Both the position numbers and the translations under genes were made by a program. A DNA stretch of 64,000 nucleotides from Palleronia rufa (GTDB lineage Bacteria > Pseudomonadota > Alphaproteobacteria > Rhodobacterales > Rhodobacteraceae), in contig NZ_JQEY01000004.1 in NCBI RefSeq assembly GCF_000743715.1, positions 183,418-247,417 of the forward strand. Direction: 5' to 3'. The notes beneath the pieces were generated by a model. It saw nothing but the letters and a program-made list of their open reading frames with translations, was not told the DNA's origin and ran no database searches. The first letter of the stretch is position 1, and each line of letters starts with the position of its first letter. Shown piece by piece: positions 57,991 through 64,000 of this stretch.

Positions 57991-60849
57991 ATGGCCGAGC
58001 TGAAGAAGATCGAGGTTCGCGGCGCGCGCGAGCACAATCTCAAGAGCATCGACGTGGATATTCCCCGCGACCAGCTTGTGGTGATCACCGGGCTGTCCGG
58101 CTCCGGCAAGTCGTCCCTCGCCTTCGACACGATCTATGCCGAAGGCCAGCGCCGCTATGTGGAATCCCTGTCGGCCTATGCGCGGCAGTTCCTCGACATG
58201 ATGCAGAAGCCGGACGTGGACCATATCAGCGGCCTCAGCCCGGCGATCAGTATCGAGCAGAAGACCACGTCGAAGAACCCCCGCTCCACCGTCGGTACGG
58301 TGACGGAGATCTACGACTATATGCGGCTGCTCTATGCCCGCGCCGGCACGCCCTATTCGCCCGCCACCGGCCTGCCCATCGAGGCGCAGCAGGTGCAGGA
58401 CATGGTCGACACGGTGATGCGAATGGAGGAGGGGACCCGCGGCTACCTGCTGGCGCCGATCATCCGCGACCGCAAGGGCGAGTATCGCAAGGAGTTCCTG
58501 GAGCTTCGCAAGCAGGGCTTTCAACGCGTCAAGGTGGACGGCACCTTCCATGAGCTTGACGCGCCCCCCACGCTCGACAAGAAGTTCCGCCACGATATCG
58601 ACGTTGTGGTGGACCGCATCGTGGTGCGCGAGGGGCTGGAAACCCGGCTGGCGGATTCGTTCCGCACCGCGCTGGACCTGGCCGATGGAATCGCCGTGCT
58701 GGAAACCGCCCCCGCGGACGGAGAGCCGGAGCGCATCACCTTCTCCGAGAACTTCGCCTGCCCGGTGTCGGGGTTCACCATCCCTGAGATCGAGCCGCGG
58801 CTGTTTTCCTTCAACGCGCCGTTCGGGGCCTGCCCGAAATGCGACGGTCTGGGGGTCGAGCTGTTCTTCGACCCGGTGCTGATGGTGCCGGACCAGAACC
58901 TCAAGATCCTCGACGGGGCCATCGCGCCCTGGCGCAAGGGAAAGTCGCCGTTCCATACCCAGACCGTGCAGGCCATCGCGCGGCACTACGGATTTTCCAC
59001 CGCCACCCGTTGGAAGGACCTGAGCGACGAGGTCAAGCAGGTGTTCCTCTACGGGTCCGGAAAGACCGAGATAAAGTTCCGCTACGACGAGGGCGGGCGC
59101 GTCTACCAGATCGAGCGGCCGTTCGAGGGCGTGATCCCGAACATGGAACGGCGCTACCGCGAGACGGACAGCGCCTGGGTGCGCGAGGAATTCGAGCGCT
59201 ACCAGAACAACCGCCCCTGCGGCACCTGCGACGGCTACCGCCTGCGGGCAGAGGCGCTGGCCGTGAAGATCGCCGGCGTCCACGTCGGCGAGGTCGTGCA
59301 GAAATCCATCCGCGAGGCGCTCGACTGGTGTCAGACCGTGCCCGAGAGCCTGTCGGCCCAGAAGAACGAGATCGCCCGCGCCATCCTCAAGGAGATCCGC
59401 GAGCGGCTGGGGTTTCTCAACAACGTCGGTCTGGAGTACCTGACGCTCAGCCGGAACGCCGGCACCCTGTCGGGCGGAGAGAGCCAGCGCATCCGGCTGG
59501 CCAGCCAGATCGGGTCGGGGCTGACCGGCGTGCTCTACGTGCTGGACGAGCCGTCGATCGGTCTGCACCAGCGCGACAACGACCGGCTGCTGACCACGCT
59601 GAAGAACCTGCGCGACCAGGGCAACACGGTGATCGTGGTCGAACACGATGAGGAAGCGATCCGCGAGGCCGACTATGTGTTCGACATCGGCCCCGGCGCC
59701 GGGGTGCATGGCGGTGAGGTCGTGGCCCACGGCACGCCGCGCGACATCATGGAGAACCCCAAATCCGTCACCGGCGACTATCTGGCCGGCCGGCGCGAAA
59801 TCCCGGTGCCGGACGGACGGCGCAAGGGCAACAAGAAGAAGCTGACCGTGGTCAAGGCCCATGGCAACAACCTGCAGGACGTGACGGTGGATTTCCCGCT
59901 GGGCAAGTTCGTCTGCGTGACCGGCGTTTCGGGCGGAGGCAAATCGACCCTGACCATCGAGACGCTGTTCAAGACCGCGTCGATGCGCCTGAACGGCGCG
60001 CGCCAGACGCCGGCGCCTTGCGAGACGATCAAGGGGCTGGAGCATCTCGACAAGGTCATCGATATCGACCAGCGTCCCATCGGCCGCACGCCGCGGTCCA
60101 ATCCCGCGACCTACACCGGCGCCTTCACCCCGATCCGCGACTGGTTCGCCGGCCTGCCGGAGGCCAAGGCAAGGGGCTACAAGCCGGGGCGGTTCAGCTT
60201 CAATGTCAAGGGCGGCCGCTGCGAAGCCTGTCAGGGCGACGGCGTCATCAAGATCGAGATGCATTTCCTGCCCGATGTCTATGTTACCTGCGAGACCTGC
60301 CAGGGCGCGCGCTACAACCGCGAGACCCTGGAAATCCGTTTCAAGGGCAAGAGCATAGCCGACGTTCTTGATATGACAGTCGAGGACGCGCAATCGTTCT
60401 TCAAGGCGGTCCCGTCGATCCGCGAGAAGATGGACGCGCTGGTGCGGGTGGGACTGGGCTACATCAAGGTCGGCCAGCAGGCGACGACGCTGTCGGGGGG
60501 TGAGGCGCAGCGGGTGAAGCTGTCGAAGGAGTTGTCGAAACGCTCCACCGGCCGCACGCTCTACATCCTGGACGAGCCGACGACGGGTCTGCATTTCGAG
60601 GACGTGAAGAAGCTGCTGGAAGTGCTGCACGAGCTTGTCGAACAGGGCAATTCGGTCGTCGTCATCGAGCATAACCTGGATGTCATCAAGACCGCCGACT
60701 GGCTCATCGACATCGGCCCCGAAGGCGGTGACGGCGGCGGGGCGCTGGTGGCCACGGGCACGCCCGAGGCGGTCGCGGAGGTCGAGGCCTCCCATACCGG
60801 GCGGTATCTCAAGACCATGCTCGCCTCTCGCAGGGTCGCGGCGGAATAG
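57991..60849 (+). CDS. uvrA: UvrABC system protein A
   Basis: 952-residue DNA-damage recognition ATPase of nucleotide excision repair. Two ABC modules are visible: Walker [10 protein letters not shown] with signature [12 protein letters not shown], and GVSGGGKST with [14 protein letters not shown]. Zinc fingers are at CPVSGF...CPKCDGLG and CEACQGDG...CETCQGARY; the UvrB-binding region lies between. AGGGGATGTC precedes the ATG at 57991. Complete. Confidence 0.98.
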   Translation: MAELKKIEVRGAREHNLKSIDVDIPRDQLVVITGLSGSGKSSLAFDTIYAEGQRRYVESLSAYARQFLDMMQKPDVDHISGLSPAISIEQKTTSKNPRSTVGTVTEIYDYMRLLYARAGTPYSPATGLPIEAQQVQDMVDTVMRMEEGTRGYLLAPIIRDRKGEYRKEFLELRKQGFQRVKVDGTFHELDAPPTLDKKFRHDIDVVVDRIVVREGLETRLADSFRTALDLADGIAVLETAPADGEPERITFSENFACPVSGFTIPEIEPRLFSFNAPFGACPKCDGLGVELFFDPVLMVPDQNLKILDGAIAPWRKGKSPFHTQTVQAIARHYGFSTATRWKDLSDEVKQVFLYGSGKTEIKFRYDEGGRVYQIERPFEGVIPNMERRYRETDSAWVREEFERYQNNRPCGTCDGYRLRAEALAVKIAGVHVGEVVQKSIREALDWCQTVPESLSAQKNEIARAILKEIRERLGFLNNVGLEYLTLSRNAGTLSGGESQRIRLASQIGSGLTGVLYVLDEPSIGLHQRDNDRLLTTLKNLRDQGNTVIVVEHDEEAIREADYVFDIGPGAGVHGGEVVAHGTPRDIMENPKSVTGDYLAGRREIPVPDGRRKGNKKKLTVVKAHGNNLQDVTVDFPLGKFVCVTGVSGGGKSTLTIETLFKTASMRLNGARQTPAPCETIKGLEHLDKVIDIDQRPIGRTPRSNPATYTGAFTPIRDWFAGLPEAKARGYKPGRFSFNVKGGRCEACQGDGVIKIEMHFLPDVYVTCETCQGARYNRETLEIRFKGKSIADVLDMTVEDAQSFFKAVPSIREKMDALVRVGLGYIKVGQQATTLSGGEAQRVKLSKELSKRSTGRTLYILDEPTTGLHFEDVKKLLEVLHELVEQGNSVVVIEHNLDVIKTADWLIDIGPEGGDGGGALVATGTPEAVAEVEASHTGRYLKTMLASRRVAAE

Positions 60850-60863
60850 CGGGCGAACCCGCT
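60848..60863. terminator. Small bidirectional hairpin after uvrA
   Basis: AGCGGG, loop CGAA, CCCGCT, overlapping the uvrA stop codon, between convergent genes. No T-tract. Confidence 0.4.
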
Positions 60864-60871
60864 CTCCGGGC

Positions 60872-61183
60872 CTACATCAGCAGGACGGTCGAGACCTCGA
60901 CAACTTCGAGGATCTCCCGGGAGGCGCGGTCCACTCTGTAGATATGTTCGTTCGACCGCAGGTAGCCCTCTGTCTTCTCCAGTGGCGGCAAGTCCAGGCC
61001 GGGGTAGGAGTCGGCGATGTCGGCATCGGCGGGCGCCGTCTCTCCGACCTCATAGATCGCATCCCTGGACCGGGGCGCCTGGGCGTCCTTCGGCGCATCC
61101 GCGTTCGCCTGGGCCTCGGCTGGAGACGCGGCCAGTGACAGGGCGGCCATGAGGACGACCGTCAGGCTTGCGGATGCGATCAT
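60872..61183 (-). CDS. Small exported hypothetical protein
   Basis: 103-residue protein with a clear signal peptide (IASASLTVVLMAALSLAASP, cut near AEA-QA). The mature part is acidic and ends in a structured segment with RSNEHIYRVDRASREILEV followed by VEVSTVLLM. No known domain recognised. It is convergent with uvrA. The start at 61183 was chosen because upstream frame extension to 61504 is arginine-rich. Confidence 0.65.
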   Translation of the reverse strand: MIASASLTVVLMAALSLAASPAEAQANADAPKDAQAPRSRDAIYEVGETAPADADIADSYPGLDLPPLEKTEGYLRSNEHIYRVDRASREILEVVEVSTVLLM

Positions 61184-61530
61184 CGCCACGGTCCCCGGGC
61201 ACCGGCGGCTGAATCGCGCCGGGGGAGGTGGAACGGCCGCGCGGCCTGCCGCGACCCGGCGGGCGCGGTCCGTACGGTCGGGCGCCACGGGGGGTTGCCG
61301 ACAAGTCGCAGGTCCATGACCCGGTTCGGATCGTTCGGGAACCCTTGTCGTCACCGCGTCACGTTTGCGCCAGAGCACGGACACCCCTGCGCCGCCGATG
61401 CGCACCGCCAGGGGATGGGACACGCGCGAGGAACGGACCGGAGACGCAATGTGGGTCATGGGCAGGAAACCGGCTGCGCCGGCCTTTGTTCCCAATGGCC
61501 GCACCTGTCCATGGGACGCGTGGTCGCAGG
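61184..61530. other. Intergenic region, no gene recognised
   Basis: About 350 bases between the small exported gene and the xthA stop. Presumably it holds the promoter of the former; no convincing frame or hairpin was seen. Confidence 0.4.
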
Positions 61531-62310
61531 TCAGGCGCGCAGGTCGATCCAGACCGGAACGTGGTCGGACGGTTTCTCGCGCCCGTGCAGGCCGGTTTCG
61601 ATCCAGCAGTCCGCCAGAAGGTCGGCGGCCTGGGGAGTCAGCAGGTGGTGGTCGATGCGGATGCCGTCGTTCCGGTCCCAGGCGCCGGCCTGATAGTCCC
61701 AGAACGAATAGTGCCCGCCGGCGGCGTTGCGGGCACGGAACGCTTCGGTCAGGCCCATGTGGGTGAGCCGGTGCCAGGCGGCCCGCGTCCTTGGCAGCGC
61801 CAGCGCGTCGCGGCGCCAGGCATCGGGCCGCGCGGCGTCGAGATCGCGCGGGATCACGTTGTAGTCGCCGCAGAGGACCGCCGGTTCCTCCGTCGCCAGG
61901 TGATGGGCCGCGCGATCCCTCAGCCGGTCCATCCAGCCCAGCTTGTAGTCGTATTTCGGCCCCGGCGCGGGATTGCCGTTCGGCAGATAAAGGGCGCAGA
62001 CGCGGATCGCGCGGGCGCCGATCACCGTAGCCTCCATATAGCGGGCCTGTTCGTCCGCGGCGTTGCCCGGCAGGCCGCGCGACACGTCTTCCAGGGGGAG
62101 CTTCGACAGGATCGCGACCCCGTTGAACCCCTTTTGCCCGTGGGTCTCGACGCTATAGCCCAGATCCTCGATCTCGGCCCGGGGGAAGCCCGCGTCCACC
62201 GATTTGATCTCTTGCAGGCAGGCCACGTCGGGGGCGCTGTCCCGCAGCCAGTCAAGGAGCACGGGAAGGCGCGCCTTCACGCCGTTGATGTTGAAGCTGG
62301 CGATCTTCAT
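61531..62310 (-). CDS. xthA: Exodeoxyribonuclease III
   Basis: 259-residue AP endonuclease/3'-exonuclease for base-excision repair. Endonuclease/exonuclease/phosphatase motifs: KIASFNINGVKARL, ACLQEIKS (metal Glu), LYLPNG, AVLCGDYNVIP, RIDHHLLTP and SDHVPVW (catalytic Asp-His). The ATG at 62310 starts at the family N-terminus. Confidence 0.96.
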   Translation of the reverse strand: MKIASFNINGVKARLPVLLDWLRDSAPDVACLQEIKSVDAGFPRAEIEDLGYSVETHGQKGFNGVAILSKLPLEDVSRGLPGNAADEQARYMEATVIGARAIRVCALYLPNGNPAPGPKYDYKLGWMDRLRDRAAHHLATEEPAVLCGDYNVIPRDLDAARPDAWRRDALALPRTRAAWHRLTHMGLTEAFRARNAAGGHYSFWDYQAGAWDRNDGIRIDHHLLTPQAADLLADCWIETGLHGREKPSDHVPVWIDLRA

Positions 62311-62492
62311 GGAGTCCCGTAGGCATGGCGGCGGTTCGGCCCCGTGGTACAGGCTTCGTCGCGTTAGTCCAGAGCCGGTGCGCATGGTCCCGCTCCGCAA
62401 TCCCTACGTGAGCCGGCGCGATGTCACATCTTGCCCACGCGCAGGACGGTCAGGTTTGGGACAAAGGGATGTCATTGCTGTGACCTTCAGCG

Positions 62493-62952
62493 CTATCTGT
62501 CGCAGAATGTGTAGGATTGATTGGTAGCGATGACCAAGGTGCTGCGCGCGGCTTCGACGACATCATCGGTGATGACGCTCAGCTCGTTGACCTGCAACAC
62601 GCGCTCGATCTGGATGAACAGGCGCTGGAGAAGACGGAAGTAGCCGCCCGTGATGCGCGCGACGGCGGCCAATGCCTCTGCGTCGGTGAAATCGCCCCCT
62701 CCAGACGAAGACCAGGGCTCCTCCAATGCCGCTCGAGCACGAAGGCGAATTCCGCGCCGTGCAATGCGTGGTAGCGATGTGCGAAGCCGATGCGACTTTA
62801 GAGCCGAGGATAGCGGGCCATACGCTTTTCGATCCCGGGCATGCCGACCAGGATCACGCCGATCCCGCTACGGTCGAACAAGTGACGTACATACCCGGTG
62901 CGCGTGTTCGAAGGGCGCTCGGCCTCGCCGATCATCAGCAGCTCGATCGGGG
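62493..62952 (-). pseudogene. Broken TniB/IstB-like transposon AAA ATPase
   Basis: C-terminal half of a transposition helper ATPase. The minus frame reads LLMIGEAERPSNTRTGYVRH and LFDRSGIGVILVGMPGIEKR (Walker B region; Gly replaces the usual Asp) and ARYPRL, then an in-frame TAA near 62797 where a tyrosine is expected. It continues SRIGFAHRYHALHGAEFAFV, and a frameshift near 62705 leads to DFTDAEALAAVARITGGYFR and RLFIQIERVLQVNEL. The N-terminal half is missing at the IS3 fragment junction. It cannot be functional. Confidence 0.75.
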
Positions 62953-63040
62953 GAAGCCTACCGACAATGCATTCGCCGAAGTGTTCAACGGCAAAGTCAG
63001 GGCAGAGTGCATCGACCAGAACTGGTTCTTGTCGATCGAG
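62942..63040 (+). mobile_element. IS3-family transposase fragment
   Basis: A short plus-strand segment, GKPTDNAFAEVFNGKVRAEC and IDQNWFLSI, matches the region around the third catalytic residue of IS3-family OrfB integrases (usually GKPTDNAxIExFNGxxRxEC, with the E as part of DDE). Both sides are unrelated sequence. Only about 33 codons remain, with no inverted repeats visible. Confidence 0.75.
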
Positions 63041-63123
63041 AAAGGCCCCTGTGCCACGCTCATCTGCAGCCCTATGACGAGCATCAGAAGGCTCGCCAAC
63101 GTCGTCTTGATCGTTCTCATCAT
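63034..63123 (-). pseudogene. Orphan signal peptide cut by the IS3 fragment
   Basis: Minus-strand ATG near 63123 encodes a convincing signal peptide, MRTIKTTLASLLMLVIGLQM then SVAQ. The frame then runs antisense through the IS3 fragment and ends without a recognisable protein. It is probably the 5' end of an exported-protein gene truncated by the insertion, downstream of the beta-barrel fragment. Confidence 0.5.
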
Positions 63124-63165
63124 TTTCTTTGTCCTTATTCGCTCGGATTATTCCGCGGAGCCGGC

Positions 63166-63387
63166 TCATCGGTTCCGCCCGAACTTGTAGTTGAGTGACA
63201 GCCCGGCGGTGAAGCCGTCGTCGCCGATCACGTCCGCACGGGCCGAGGCGCGCAACGTCAGGTCTTGGCTCACTCCGCAGCCCAGCCCAAACTCCGTCCC
63301 GGCGCGCGTGCGGTCGGCGCCGGACTGCGCACCGTCCACCTCGTCGGCGAAGATACGGCGCAGGTTCACCCCGCCGGTCCCCGTCAA
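63166..63387 (-). pseudogene. C-terminal piece of an outer-membrane beta-barrel protein
   Basis: 73 codons resembling the last strands of an autotransporter or porin-like barrel: TRAGTEFGLGCGVSQDLTLR, ASARADVIGDDGFTAGLSLN and YKFGRNR. An alternating hydrophobic pattern with LSLNYKF near the end is typical. The N-terminal bulk is absent; the upstream sequence belongs to the recombinase region. Confidence 0.55.
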
Positions 63388-63500
63388 ATGGCAGGTTTTG
63401 TCCCGCGGTACGGTCGCTGCTCCCGACGATTTCGCCGCGCTCTGGGCTCACATCCCACAGGTAGAATAGAGCGTACCACTGGCCGCGAAAGGAGGCCCCG

Positions 63501-64000
63501 ATGACTTTCGTTGGTTACGCTCGTATCGGCATGAGCGACGCGGGCACCGCTGCACAGTCCGAAGTGCTTGCCCGCTCTGGCTGTAAGCGCATCTTCGAGG
63601 AACCCAACGGCCCTGAGAAACATTTCGCCCGGCCGGCGCCGGCGAAAGCTCTGGCCTATCTCCGCGGTGGCGATGTTTTCGTGGTCTGCCGACGTGATCG
63701 GCCAGGATGGTCGCTCTCGGCTCTTGTCGAGACGATCACCGATCTCGCTGCTCAAGGCATCGGAGTCCGCTCACTTGACGGTTCGGTTGATACGACCGGA
63801 CCCGATGGCGCCCTTGTGCTTCAGACGCTTCATGCCCTCGCGATCTCAAGCGCGAGATGAACCTGGAGCCAACCCAAGGCGGCCTAGCCGCCGCGTGCGC
63901 CGGGGGAAAACGTCCCGGGCGACCTCCAAGGATATCGCCAGAGAAGATCCGACAAGCGCACGCTCTCGTCGATCGTGGCTTGAGCAAGGCGTTGTTGCAG
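63501..64000 (+). pseudogene. Frameshifted serine recombinase (resolvase/invertase), runs off window
   Basis: Strong ribosome site AAAGGAGG and ATG at 63501. The product has the resolvase fold order: FVGYARIG, GDVFVVCRRDRPGWSLSALV, ETITDLAAQGIGVRSL and TTGPDGALVLQTLHALA. The catalytic Ser of YARVS is Gly, and RLDRLGRSL is altered. A one-base deletion near 63841 creates a stop at 63858-63860. The continuation DLKREMNLEPTQGGLAAAC and the helix-turn-helix-like PRISPEKIRQAHALVDRGLS read on in another frame to the window end. Confidence 0.75.

Noticed and set aside
57925..60795. 956-codon minus-strand frame opposite uvrA
   Set aside because: Leu/Asp/Val/His-rich shadow of uvrA with no family motifs.
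62400..62530. Transposon terminal inverted repeat near TGTCGCAGAA
   Set aside because: A TGTC-like start is visible but no matching second end or target duplication could be found.

Overview
This window is a piece of chromosome from a high-GC alphaproteobacterium, most likely a Rhodobacteraceae member of the marine roseobacter type. Supporting signs are the order AMIN/amidase–mrcA–prfB, an rRNA-methyltransferase/PIN pair, a DksA with a single cysteine, glnE next to a DUF2852 gene, TRAP transporters, form II cox genes and an Entner-Doudoroff edd-eda operon. Coding density is high. Many long open frames antisense to real genes are only GC-bias shadows.

Layout. 1-6.3 kb, minus strand: a two-component/ABC block (PQQ-alcohol-type ABC-2 exporter ATPase and permease, LuxR-type response regulator, FIST sensor protein, hybrid histidine kinase running off the left edge). 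It is interrupted by a decayed ABC ATPase. 6.5-10.8 kb, plus: coxG-coxS-coxL-coxM, a form II (AYRGAGR) molybdenum hydroxylase operon with a perfect hairpin between coxS and coxL. 10.8-12 kb: a decayed NitT/TauT-type ABC permease. 12-16.3 kb: an EF-hand exported protein, then ilvH, a LamB-type porin and ilvI on the minus strand. The ilv genes are preceded by a leader peptide and an attenuator-like terminator. 16.5-22 kb: a YihY-family membrane protein and a TakP-like TRAP transporter with an oversized DctM. 22-27.3 kb: bpt, RDD and DUF2852 genes, and glnE.

27.4-38.5 kb: eda/edd, RNA methyltransferase plus PIN protein, M48 protease, OsmC, and a minus-strand set of VWA (CoxE-like), 55-residue membrane protein, DUF2927 lipoprotein, GNAT and MoxR ATPase; then dksA. 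38.6-49.8 kb: tpiA, an aminotransferase, an amidase gene reduced to its AMIN domain, mrcA, prfB, a glycosyltransferase, a bactofilin/M23 pair and a Bcp peroxiredoxin. 49.9-62.3 kb: a large AsmA-like protein, queA, two MFS transporters, a DUF924 protein, uvrA, a small exported protein and xthA.

62.5-64 kb is a mobile-element graveyard: a broken TniB-like ATPase, an IS3 transposase fragment, a signal peptide cut off from its protein, a beta-barrel end piece and a frameshifted serine recombinase lacking its catalytic serine. Three copies of a GC-rich dispersed repeat sit in intergenic gaps at 27.3, 31.7 and 44.2 kb, two of them between convergent genes. No rRNA, tRNA or CRISPR array was seen. 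Most genes are housekeeping; the least ordinary parts are the decayed transporter genes, the catalytic-domain-less amidase, the ilv leader, the repeat family and the right-end junk island.
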